Assembly: GCA_050251775.1 (NCBI GenBank) | Contig: JBFWMD010000078.1 | Span: 1 to 16,779 of the forward strand | Source of the DNA: Paucidesulfovibrio sp050251775 | Lineage (GTDB): Bacteria; Desulfobacterota; Desulfovibrionia; Desulfovibrionales; Desulfovibrionaceae | Reading direction: 5' to 3' | Length of the DNA stretch: 16,779 bases | Shown here: positions 6,493-12,892 of the stretch, in pieces | How the letters are laid out: every line of letters begins with the position of its first letter | How positions within the stretch are numbered: the stretch's first letter is position 1 | The notes under the pieces: generated by a model | Seen by the model: the letters and a program-made list of their open reading frames with translations, nothing else | Database searches by the model: none | Told to the model about the DNA's origin: nothing | Program-made: the position numbers and the translations under genes

Positions 6493-6957
6493 CTAGAAAT
6501 AGCCCGCGCCTGTTGCGATGTCCGCCACGTTGAAGCGAACCTTGGCATGGTCGAAGGTCCGGTTCAGGGGCGCGGGATTGCAGCCTCCGCGCACCTCATT
6601 GATCCGTGCGCTGTGGAATTTCTGTCCGCAGTTCTGGCAGACCATGAAATCTCCTTCCTGGATGTACCCTTTTCCGGATTCAAAGCAGACATCGCAGGCG
6701 TCAAAAGCGGCACGGATGACCCCGTCGCTGCTCTTGAGCACGAATAAACGTACGGTTTTGCCATTGGCGTCAAAAGCATAATAGTGCGCGGTTCCGTCTG
6801 ATACCTCGGACACCGGAATAGTCACCACACCCTGATGGGCCTCAATCTGTCTGTATTTGCTGAACAAACCAAATGCATGGGCGGGAACGATGCTGACGGA
6901 GGCAACCAGCAGTGACAGGCAGGCAACGGCGACACAACAACGATTCATCTGAGACAT
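6493..6957 (-). CDS. Exported DUF2318-domain protein (Cys-rich, putative metal or Fe-S binding)
   Basis: The start is taken at ATG 6957, preceded by an AAGGAAAG-type RBS, giving 154 residues. An upstream extension lacks conservation and an RBS. A signal peptide ends near VPAHA (residue 28). The mature part holds the DUF2318 pattern: KSSDGVIRAAFDACDVC (CxxC at 88-91), GYIQEG, MVCQNCGQKFH (CxxC at 107-110 and H115) and GGCNP (124-128). Five conserved Cys suggest a metal or Fe-S site. In other bacteria this domain occurs with MacB-type permeases and ATPases in FTR1/P19 iron-uptake loci. Here FTR1 and P19 are absent from the window. It is probably the periplasmic partner of the permease that follows by 9 nt. 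Confidence 0.88.
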   Translation of the reverse strand: MSQMNRCCVAVACLSLLVASVSIVPAHAFGLFSKYRQIEAHQGVVTIPVSEVSDGTAHYYAFDANGKTVRLFVLKSSDGVIRAAFDACDVCFESGKGYIQEGDFMVCQNCGQKFHSARINEVRGGCNPAPLNRTFDHAKVRFNVADIATGAGYF

Positions 6958-7021
6958 GACTCTTTCCTTTTGCGGCATAAGCCGAGATTGTTCGCGGAAC
7001 GCTACGAACGATACGGGAAAA

Positions 7022-7035
7022 GCCCCGTGCGGGGC
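7022..7035 (-). other. Short GC hairpin with T4 in the leader of the DUF2318 gene
   Basis: On the minus strand, a five-pair stem (GCCCC, loop GCAC, GGGGC) is followed by TTTT. It lies between the Cys-rich gene and the DUF2318 gene. It is terminator-like but weak, and could act as a partial attenuator. Confidence 0.35.
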
Positions 7036-7067
7036 ACTAGGAGAAGGCCGGAGAAAAGGATTATGGA

Positions 7068-7538
7068 CTAGAGTCGGAGAGAAAGATTTTTCAGATAAAG
7101 GGCCACCCCTGGCAACCTGGGCGCAAGCAAACAATCCGCTCCAGGGGTTGTATCGGGCGGAGGCCAAAGGGGGGCAAGAGAACCGTGCGCTGCGGGAAGC
7201 GAAAACAAGGGAGAAAAACTTGTGGGGTCCCGCGTGACCGGTAACGGGTCGCAGGTCCGCTCAAGAATGCAGCCGCAGGACCGGGAAGCTCCGCGACAGG
7301 ATGCCTGGGGAAATCCGTCCGGGAGGAAGGTAACGTCTACACAGCAGGGCCTGGAGGCGGCCAGGCGCTCTTCCTGGGCGTGTGGGTGATGGTCGGAAGT
7401 ACCGCAATGAGCACAGGCGTCGGCGTTCACGGTCGCCAAAAAAAACGCCGTGAGCAAGAACGCGGATATGCCGTGAAAGACGAGGGGACGTAGTCCTGTT
7501 TTTATTCCTACCACTGAGGTTCGGATTAACCTTGTCAA
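7068..7538 (-). CDS. Cys/His-rich exported protein of unknown function
   Basis: I do not recognise a named family. The frame encodes up to 156 residues from TTG 7538; GTG 7514 (148 residues) is an alternative and neither has a convincing RBS. A positively charged N-terminus and a hydrophobic segment (FHGISAFLLTAFFLATVNADA) form a credible signal peptide. The mature part opens CAHCGTSDHHPH and continues with PCC, ASC, SCGC, RTC and ADC. This gives about ten Cys plus a His cluster, as in periplasmic metal-handling proteins. The Pro-rich C-terminus ends LYLKNLSLRL. It lies 110 nt upstream of the DUF2318 gene on the same strand, which supports a shared metal-linked role. A GC-rich chance frame is the alternative. 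Confidence 0.6.
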   Translation of the reverse strand: MTRLIRTSVVGIKTGLRPLVFHGISAFLLTAFFLATVNADACAHCGTSDHHPHAQEERLAASRPCCVDVTFLPDGFPQASCRGASRSCGCILERTCDPLPVTRDPTSFSPLFSLPAAHGSLAPLWPPPDTTPGADCLLAPRLPGVALYLKNLSLRL

Positions 7539-7691
7539 ATCGTCCTGTCAACCGCAAACGATATTGAACACTCTGATAGGTGTATTCATCATGTGTTACA
7601 GATTGCTTGTATGAAAACTGATGGTTGCGGGAAACCAAAACTCCAGGTAAGGGGTAAGTGCTCCATAACTGATGGAACCAACGGGATTCGA

Positions 7692-7740
7692 TCTACAACA
7701 AACCTCGGGTTTAGCTATCATCCCGGAGAATCGTTGTAGA
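7692..7740. repeat. Inverted repeat TCTACAAC / GTTGTAGA
   Basis: Perfect 8-bp arms (7692-7699 and 7733-7740) enclose 33 nt, which contain a small hairpin AAACC-TCG-GGTTT. It lies upstream of the HD-GYP promoter and could be an operator or structured RNA. No function is evident. Confidence 0.4.
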
Positions 7741-7787
7741 GAATGATCAAACAAAAACGAAATGATACGGAAGATATTGCTTTTACT

Positions 7788-7816
7788 TTGACAGAACGTT
7801 GCAAAGGCTACAAAAT
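7788..7816 (+). promoter_or_regulatory. Putative sigma-70-type promoter of the HD-GYP gene
   Basis: Perfect -35 TTGACA (7788-7793), a 17-nt spacer and -10 CAAAAT (7811-7816; four of six consensus positions). Transcription would begin near 7823, about 50 nt before the start codon. Confidence 0.55.
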
Positions 7817-7874
7817 ATGCCTTGTCGGGAATGCACGGGCAAGGCAATGATTTTCACCTGTTAAAAGCAGCCGT

Positions 7875-8915
7875 GTGAGAGCGAACTTGGTCAACTGGGA
7901 TTTGGAGAAAACCCATACGATCCTCGTCGTTGAGGACTCCCGCTTTCAGCGGAAGACCCTTGTGCGCCAGCTCAAAGGCTGGGACTTTGATATCCTTGAG
8001 GCCACGGACGGCAAAGACGGACTCGAACAGTTCGAACGCCATTCCCCGAAGTTGATCATCACGGACCTGGAAATGCCCGTCATGGACGGATTCGATCTGA
8101 TCCGGACTATCCGTCAGCGGGAGATCAACTACACCTACATCATCGTGCTCACGGCCCTGGCCGACAAGGAAAACCTCGTCAAGGCGCTGGGAGTCGGAGC
8201 GGACGACTTCATCATCAAGCCCGTCAATCTTGAGGAACTCAAGGTCCGGCTCGGCGCGGCCGAGCGGATCTTCAAACTCCAGAGCCAGGACAAGCTGATT
8301 TTCGCCTTGGCCCAGCTCGCGGACTGCCGCAGCGAGGAAACCGGCAACCACCTGCGTCGGGTCAAGCTCTGTACGCGCCTGCTTTGCGAGGACCTCGCTG
8401 AGCACGGCTTCAGCATGCTCACTTCGGCGCGCATTTCCACCATTGAATCCATGTCGGTTCTGCACGACATCGGCAAGGTGGCCGTGCCGGACAGCGTGCT
8501 GAACAAGCCCGGAAAGTACACCAAGCTTGAATACCGGATCATGCGCAAACATACGGAAGTCGGCGGCGAACTGCTCGAGAACATCTACAAGGAAACTGGA
8601 TCGGAACAACTGCGAGTCGCCAAGGATATCGTCATGCACCACCATGAGAAGTGGGACGGAAGCGGCTATCCGCAACAGCTCGCCGGGGAGAATATTCCCC
8701 TGGCGGCCCGAATCGTGGCTCTTGCGGACGTGTTCGACGCTTTGGGCAGCCCGCGCTGCTACAAGCCGTCCTTTTCCCGTGAGCGTTGCCGGGATATCAT
8801 TGTCTCGGAGAGCGGCAAGCATTTTGACCCGGCCATTGTGGAATCGTTCCTGCGAAAGGAAGACGAACTCTGGGAAGTCTTGATTCAATTGCAGGACCCC
8901 AACTGTCAAAAATAA
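7875..8915 (+). CDS. Response regulator with HD-GYP c-di-GMP phosphodiesterase output
   Basis: The product is 346 residues. An N-terminal receiver domain (about 14-130) has acidic pair E20/D21, phospho-acceptor D64 in IITDLEMPVMDGF, T93 and K115 in FIIKP. An HD-GYP domain (about 145-335) has H158, HDIGK (H196-D197), HHH (254-256) and GSGYP (GYP at 263-265), followed by ADVFDALGS. The usual ligand set for hydrolysis of cyclic di-GMP is intact. No partner histidine kinase is adjacent. The GTG at 7875 has no clear RBS; TTG at 7887 is a possible later start. It has its own promoter and terminator. It opposes the GGDEF cyclase encoded at 11990-12892. Confidence 0.93.
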   Translation: MRANLVNWDLEKTHTILVVEDSRFQRKTLVRQLKGWDFDILEATDGKDGLEQFERHSPKLIITDLEMPVMDGFDLIRTIRQREINYTYIIVLTALADKENLVKALGVGADDFIIKPVNLEELKVRLGAAERIFKLQSQDKLIFALAQLADCRSEETGNHLRRVKLCTRLLCEDLAEHGFSMLTSARISTIESMSVLHDIGKVAVPDSVLNKPGKYTKLEYRIMRKHTEVGGELLENIYKETGSEQLRVAKDIVMHHHEKWDGSGYPQQLAGENIPLAARIVALADVFDALGSPRCYKPSFSRERCRDIIVSESGKHFDPAIVESFLRKEDELWEVLIQLQDPNCQK

Positions 8916-8945
8916 AAGGCCTCCTGAGGGAGGCCTTTTATTTTG
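8911..8945. terminator. Bidirectional terminator between the HD-GYP gene and dapA
   Basis: A 14-bp perfect stem (8911-8924 with 8929-8942) has loop TGAG, with A-rich and T-rich flanks on both sides. It overlaps the stop codon of the HD-GYP gene and lies 19 nt after the dapA stop, so it can end both convergent transcripts. Confidence 0.93.
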
Positions 8946-8963
8946 CTTTATCGTCCTGAAATT

Positions 8964-9848
8964 CTACGAGATCAAAGCGGAATTGCGCAGCACGCTCTTG
9001 AGGGGCTCCTGGTTCTGCTCCAACAGGGGAACCATGGGCAGGCGGAATTCCGCGCGTTCCAGAACGCCCATGTAGCACAGGGCGGTCTTCACCGGAATGG
9101 GGTTGGTCTCCATGAACATGGCCCGGTTGAGCGGAGCCATTTTCAGGCTCAGTTCCAGGGCCTTCTGGGTGTCCTTCGCCGCAAAGGCCTTGCACAGTCC
9201 GCTCATGAGGCCAGGCACGATGTTAGAAACCACAGAGATGACACCGCTGCCTCCCACGGCGAGCAACGGCAGCACCGTGAAGTCGTCGCCGGAAAGCAGT
9301 GCGAAATCCGGCCCGCAGAGCTCCCGGACCTCGGCGCACTGGCAGAGGTTTCCCGTGGCTTCCTTGACAGCTTTGACCTCCGGCACTTCGCGGGCAATGC
9401 GCGCCACTGTGGCTGGCAGGCAGTTCAGGCCCGTGCGACCCGGGACGTTGTAGAGCACCATGGGAATGGAGCATTCCGCGGCAATGGCCTTGAAGTGGGC
9501 CACCAGACCGCCGGGAGTGGGTTTATTGTAGTAGGGAGTGATCTGGAGAGCGGCGTCGGCTCCGGCGTCTTTGGCCAGCTGGGTCAGCTGGATCGCCTCT
9601 TTGGTATTGTTGGATCCGGCTCCGGCTATGACCGGAACGCGCCCTTTGACCTGCTCGACGCAAATCCGGATGACCCGGCCTTGCTCTTCGTGGGTCATGG
9701 TGGCGGCTTCGCCGGTGGTTCCACAGGGGACAACGCCGTCGATTCCTTGCTCGATCTGCCATTCGATCAGGGCGCGGTATGCGTCCTCGTCGATGGCACC
9801 ATCCCGGAAAGGCGTGACCAATGCGGTGAACGCGCCGCTAAAAATCAT
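8964..9848 (-). CDS. dapA: 4-hydroxy-tetrahydrodipicolinate synthase
   Basis: The product is 294 residues, the family norm. It condenses pyruvate with aspartate semialdehyde, the first committed step of the diaminopimelate/lysine pathway. The sequence starts FSGAFTALVTPF. GTTGE (T44, T45), the Tyr pair at 106-107, Y133 in YNVPGRTG and the Schiff-base K162 in VKEATGN are all present. A strong AAGGAGG RBS precedes ATG 9848. It lies 44 nt after the selenoprotein stop on the same strand and is followed by the bidirectional terminator. It is probably the last gene of the HU/selenoprotein transcript. Confidence 0.97.
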   Translation of the reverse strand: MIFSGAFTALVTPFRDGAIDEDAYRALIEWQIEQGIDGVVPCGTTGEAATMTHEEQGRVIRICVEQVKGRVPVIAGAGSNNTKEAIQLTQLAKDAGADAALQITPYYNKPTPGGLVAHFKAIAAECSIPMVLYNVPGRTGLNCLPATVARIAREVPEVKAVKEATGNLCQCAEVRELCGPDFALLSGDDFTVLPLLAVGGSGVISVVSNIVPGLMSGLCKAFAAKDTQKALELSLKMAPLNRAMFMETNPIPVKTALCYMGVLERAEFRLPMVPLLEQNQEPLKSVLRNSALIS

Positions 9849-9853
9849 GTGAT

Positions 9854-9860
9854 CCTCCTT
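9854..9860 (-). promoter_or_regulatory. Ribosome binding site of dapA
   Basis: AAGGAGG on the minus strand, 5 nt before ATG 9848, confirms the start. Confidence 0.85.
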
Positions 9861-9892
9861 CAGGTCTGCCGGGTTGTTGGTTGCGCGATGTC

Positions 9893-10771
9893 CTATTCGG
9901 CATCGACACCGACCAATGCGGAAAGGACATCAATATCTTCAATATAACGGTCAGTCAATGCGGGCGATTCAAAACGGATATTCCCGTTCTCCGCCCAGGC
10001 GAAGGATGCCCTGCCGCGCGGCAGGGCCAGAACATCGATGCGTGTGACGGTCTTTCCCTTGGCGGAGGGACGGGTCCAGAACGTTCTGCCTTCGGCCATG
10101 ATGCTGCCCGGCACTTCGACGCCGGGACCGCTGCCGAGCAGCAGATCGGGCGAATCCGCGCCGGATTCGAGATATGCCTTTTCCACCCAGAGCCCCCAGG
10201 GGGACATGCCCACAAGCAGATCCACCTTTCCGCGCTCTTTTCGGAGAATCCGGGAGATGTCCGCAAGCACGCGAGCGGGAGGCGTTTTTGCATCGGGCGG
10301 AATTTCTGGAAAAAGAATCACCCCGATGCCAACCTTGCCGCGATCAAGACGCATGAACTGGACTTCATTGGGGTGAACCCAGTGTTCCGGTGGCGTCAGG
10401 CCGTTGTCCCCGAATTCCTTGAATTCGAATTCCGTGAGCAGGCCAAGATCATAGCCCAGCATCCCATAGCTGACGCGCAAGGCCTTGAGGCTTTCCGCAT
10501 CCTTGGAGCCAAGCGCCTCCCTTCCGAATTCGCATCCTCCGGCCAGAGCGAGCAGGGGAACGTCCTTGGGTTGGTCCTTCCGCGCCAGGTTGAAAAAGGT
10601 GGCCCTCCGGGCCACACCGCCGACGGTACGACCGCCTCAGGTGGGGCAGGGGCGCACCGTTCCGTAGTTGTTGCCGGTGTAGAGGATGGTCAGGGAATTT
10701 TCAGCAAGCGCAATGGAAGCACCGGCTGCGAGCAGGATCGCAGCCAGCAAAAGAAGAATTCGTATACGCAT
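9893..10771 (-). CDS. Probable exported selenoprotein, UshA/5'-nucleotidase-like with an in-frame UGA
   Basis: ATG 10771, 1 nt after the HU/IHF stop, opens a signal peptide (MRIRILLLLAAILLAAGASI, cleavage after ALA near residue 23). The frame reads LTILYTGNNYGTVRPCPT, then UGA as codon 45, then GGRTVGGVARRATFFNLAR, and runs to TAG 9893: 292 residues with UGA as selenocysteine. C42 and U45 form a CxxU redox-type motif. Metallophosphatase relatives have a similar N-terminus with Cys motifs (PC..C..GG.ARRAT). A SECIS-like hairpin lies 28 nt after the UGA. The metal ligands of the phosphatase family seem lost (TGNNYG, GGCEFG, TEFEF, MSPWG, LLGSGPG where Asp/His/Asn motifs belong). A nonsense-mutated gene is the alternative but fits less well. 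A GTG at 10615 would give only the truncated body. Confidence 0.85.
10597..10617 (-). promoter_or_regulatory. Putative bacterial SECIS element
   Basis: On the minus strand, GTGGCCC (10615-10609), loop GGA, then GGGCCAC (10605-10599): a perfect 7-bp stem. The loop begins 28 nt after the UGA and has G in its first two positions. This agrees with the bacterial SECIS consensus (loop about 16-37 nt after UGA, G early in the loop), which is recognised by SelB. T5 follows one base after the stem, so it also resembles an intrinsic terminator. Confidence 0.75.
10637..10639 (-). other. In-frame UGA predicted to encode selenocysteine
   Basis: TGA on the minus strand, in frame with ATG 10771 and TAG 9893, within Cys-Pro-Thr-UGA-Gly-Gly. 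The coding pattern continues unchanged after it. Confidence 0.83.
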
Positions 10772-10772
10772 A

Positions 10773-11048
10773 TCAGCCGTTGATGAATTCCTTCAGTTCC
10801 TTGCCGGGACGGAAGAAGGGAAGTTTCTTGGGATGCACATGCACCACGTCCCCGGTCTTGGGGTTGCGACCGACGTATCCTTCGTAGTCCTTGATCTTGA
10901 AGCTGCCGAATCCGCGGATTTCCACCCGGTCTCCGCGCACAAGGGCTTCCTTGATGGAGTCGATGAACGCGCTGACGATTTTGGTGGATTCATCCACATG
11001 GAGCTTTTTTTGCTCGGCCAATGCCTTAATAAGTTCGCTCTTGTTCAT
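10773..11048 (-). CDS. HU/IHF family DNA-binding protein, IHF-beta-like
   Basis: The product is 91 residues, the family length. MNKSELIKALAEQ opens the dimerisation helices. VEIRGFGSFKIKDYEGYVGR then NPKTGD forms the DNA-wrapping beta arm with the intercalating Pro, and FFRPGKELKEF ends the fold. VEIRGFGSF and GRNPKTG are closer to IhfB than to HU, but a clear partner is not visible, so HU/IHF is kept. It acts as a nucleoid and DNA-bending protein. ATG 11048 has a GGAG RBS. It probably begins a transcript with the selenoprotein (1 nt gap) and dapA, since 108 nt with inverted repeats separate it from the MinD-like gene. Confidence 0.93.
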   Translation of the reverse strand: MNKSELIKALAEQKKLHVDESTKIVSAFIDSIKEALVRGDRVEIRGFGSFKIKDYEGYVGRNPKTGDVVHVHPKKLPFFRPGKELKEFING

Positions 11049-11072
11049 GTGGGCTCCGGTCTTGCCGGTTTT

Positions 11073-11095
11073 TGGGTTTCCCCAATGGAAACCCA
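11073..11095 (-). other. Leader hairpin upstream of the HU/IHF gene
   Basis: TGGGTTTCC and GGAAACCCA form a 9-bp stem with a 5-nt loop, 24 nt upstream of the HU/IHF ATG. On the minus strand A-residues follow rather than T, so it is not a terminator. It may affect mRNA stability or translation. Confidence 0.55.
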
Positions 11096-11109
11096 GTGGG
11101 AAAAATTAC

Positions 11110-11142
11110 AAGTGTCTTATCTATGCCGAAAGACAGACACTT
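11110..11142 (-). repeat. Inverted repeat between the MinD-like and HU/IHF genes
   Basis: AAGTGTCT (11110-11117) and AGACACTT (11135-11142) are perfect 8-bp arms 17 nt apart, starting 14 nt after the MinD-like stop. On the minus strand GTAATTTTT follows, so a weak terminator is possible. The TTGACG (11149-11144) and CATAGA-like elements of a possible HU promoter overlap it, so an operator is equally possible. Confidence 0.5.
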
Positions 11143-11156
11143 CCGTCAAGCTCAAA

Positions 11157-11984
11157 TTATGCTTCCTGACCGGGAAATTGTTTGAGCACGGAACGCTGGG
11201 CAATGGCTTCAGCATTATCCGTGCGGTAACGTTGGAATTTTCGTCCCAAAGATACGATATCCTGGGCTGCGGGGGATCCCGGCGCGATCTTGAGCAGCGC
11301 CTTTTGCCGGCGCACCGCTTCGGACACGTTGCGGTCGTCGCGGATGTGTCCGAGATTGCGGATTTCAATGCCCAGAAAGGTCTTGCAGGCTTCGGAGAGC
11401 CGCGTGAAGGTGCGTTCGGCCTCGGTTTTGGACTCCACCTGGTTGACCACCACCAGAAAATCCCGGACCCCGTGTTCGGTGGCGAGCACCTTGATCACGG
11501 CATAGCCGTCCGTGAGCGAGGTCGGCTCCGGAGTGACCACCACCAGCCGCAGCTGGGCCATGGAGGCGAAGCTCATGACCGTGCGGCTGATGCCCGCGCC
11601 GAGATCGAGAATGAGCATGTTGTAGCCGCCCGCAAGTTCCACGATTTTGTCAAGCATGACCTTCTGCATGTCCTCATCCATCTCCACCAGCTCGGGAACC
11701 CCGCTGGCCGCGGGAAGCACGTCCAGCCCACCGGGTTCCACGGCCACGGCCACGTCCGCCGTCCGGGTGTCCTGCCGGAGCAGGTCCTGAAGATTCTTCT
11801 CCGGTGCAATACCCAGGAGCACGTCCAGGTTGGCGAGCCCGAGGTCGCAATCCATAAGCAGGGTCTTCAGTCCCGCATTGTAGAGCGCGTAGCCAAGATT
11901 CAGCGAGATGCTTGTCTTGCCGACGCCGCCCTTGCCGCTCATGACGGCCAGACTGAGAGTCATGTTCGGATTGATCATAGTCAT
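11157..11984 (-). CDS. MinD/ParA-family ATPase (FlhG-like)
   Basis: The product is 275 residues. It has the deviant Walker A SGKGGVGKTS at 16-25 with signature Lys 18, then LLMDCDLGLANLDVLLG (switch I region, about 42-58) and LILDLGAGIS (Walker B/switch II). This resembles FlhG/FleN and MinD-type membrane-cycling ATPases, which position flagella, chemoreceptors or division sites. No ParB, FlhF or MinE partner is present, so the cargo is unknown. The C-terminus (QRYRTDNAEAIAQRSVLKQF) lacks an obvious long amphipathic MinD helix. ATG 11984 lies 5 nt after the diguanylate cyclase stop with an AGGA RBS. Co-transcription with a cyclase suggests a link to polarity or motility; this is inference. 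Confidence 0.9.
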   Translation of the reverse strand: MTMINPNMTLSLAVMSGKGGVGKTSISLNLGYALYNAGLKTLLMDCDLGLANLDVLLGIAPEKNLQDLLRQDTRTADVAVAVEPGGLDVLPAASGVPELVEMDEDMQKVMLDKIVELAGGYNMLILDLGAGISRTVMSFASMAQLRLVVVTPEPTSLTDGYAVIKVLATEHGVRDFLVVVNQVESKTEAERTFTRLSEACKTFLGIEIRNLGHIRDDRNVSEAVRRQKALLKIAPGSPAAQDIVSLGRKFQRYRTDNAEAIAQRSVLKQFPGQEA

Positions 11985-11989
11985 GAATC

Positions 11990-12892
11990 CTAGGGTTTGC
12001 CGGTGAAGAGAAAGCGCTTTTCGCTGGCCTGCACCAGGGAGGGGCGGCTGGCCTGCTCGATGTCGGGCATAGGGGCCAGCTCAGTGCGGTTCTTCCCGCT
12101 GTTTTTGGCCGCGTAGAGGGCCTTGTCCGCAAGTTCGAAGAACTCTCTGGGGGAGAGCCGGGCCGTGCCGCGATAGCTTGCGATGCCTGCGGAACAGCTG
12201 ACCTGGAACGAGCCGCTGCCGGGTGCGGAGAATCCGCTTTCCAGCAGGTCGCAGCGGATGCGTTCCACGACCTTGGCGCTGCGCACCTGACCGATGCCGG
12301 GCAGGACAATGGCGAACTCCTCGCCGCCGATGCGCGCGGCCAGATCGTAGCGCCGTTTGTTTCCGGAAATGATCCGCGCCAGCCGAACCAGGACTTCGTC
12401 CCCGGCCACATGGCCGTGGGTGTCGTTGATGCGTTTGAAGTCGTCCAAGTCAATGACTGCCAGACTGAGCGCGTTTTCGGCCCGCGCGGCCCGTTCCATT
12501 TCCAGGTCGAGGACGCGGTCAAAGGCCCGGCGGTTGGCCAGCCCGGTCAAGGCGTCGTGGTCGGACTGGTAGGACAGCTCGTCCAGGCTCTCCTGGAGCA
12601 CGGTAAGGTGCGGATAGATGTCACGGTCGATGGGCAGGGTCAGCCAGCCCTTGAGCTCCAGGCGGCGGGCAATGGAGCGCCACTGCTGGAGAGTGATGCC
12701 GCTGAAAAGGCGAAACACGCCAAGATTGGTCCGCGCGTCCAACTGCTCGCAGGGCGTTCTGTCAGCCGCACAGATTTCGTCGCGCAGCCGGGTGAGCTCC
12801 TTGAGCAACTCGCGCTCCAGGGCCGTGTCCGGTGCGGCGGACGCCTTGCCGTAGGCTATGTCGTCAGGTGCTTTGCTTTCCGGCATGGGCAT
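11990..12892 (-). CDS. GGDEF-domain diguanylate cyclase
   Basis: The product is 300 residues. The N-terminal ~105 residues have no recognised sensor and no TM segment. A coiled-coil-like linker (HLTVLQESLDELSYQSDHD) leads into the GGDEF domain, which starts at DALTGLANRRAFD (113-125). Catalytic GGEEF is at 189-193, and the inhibitory I-site RxxD (R180-D183) lies five residues before it, so product feedback is expected. It makes cyclic di-GMP from two GTP in the cytoplasm. Its ATG overlaps the 3' end of prfB by 29 nt, and a second ATG six bases on is also possible. RBS is weak, suggesting coupling to prfB. A MinD-like ATPase gene follows by 5 nt. Confidence 0.92.
   Translation of the reverse strand: MPMPESKAPDDIAYGKASAAPDTALERELLKELTRLRDEICAADRTPCEQLDARTNLGVFRLFSGITLQQWRSIARRLELKGWLTLPIDRDIYPHLTVLQESLDELSYQSDHDALTGLANRRAFDRVLDLEMERAARAENALSLAVIDLDDFKRINDTHGHVAGDEVLVRLARIISGNKRRYDLAARIGGEEFAIVLPGIGQVRSAKVVERIRCDLLESGFSAPGSGSFQVSCSAGIASYRGTARLSPREFFELADKALYAAKNSGKNRTELAPMPDIEQASRPSLVQASEKRFLFTGKP

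Larger units (their letters stand above)
7539..7874. other. 336-nt intergenic region between divergent genes
   Basis: No convincing gene is seen, and the region is clearly more AT-rich than its surroundings. It should hold the promoter of the minus-strand metal operon; TTGACA occurs on the minus strand near 7553 and again at 7538. It also holds the plus-strand promoter of the HD-GYP gene (7788-7816) and an inverted repeat (7692-7740). Confidence 0.6.

Noticed and set aside
6958..7167. Longer start for the DUF2318 protein (224 residues)
   Set aside because: The extension has no conserved character and hides the signal peptide. ATG 6957 has an RBS.
7261..7638. 125-residue minus-strand frame overlapping the Cys/His-rich gene
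   Set aside because: It has no signal peptide or motif, is Arg-rich and looks like an out-of-frame shadow.
7680..7740. tRNA-like T-loop sequence on the minus strand (ATCGAATCCC near a CCA-like end)
   Set aside because: The T-stem does not pair and no anticodon or acceptor stem can be built.
8943..9947. Long plus-strand open frame opposite dapA, and similar ones at 10686-11993, 12858-13958 and 14236-15300
   Set aside because: They are antisense to strongly conserved genes, and their products look like GC-rich shadow proteins without domains.
9893..10771. Treating the UGA-containing gene as a pseudogene
   Set aside because: The signal peptide, frame continuity, CxxU context and correctly spaced hairpin fit selenocysteine better than a nonsense mutation.
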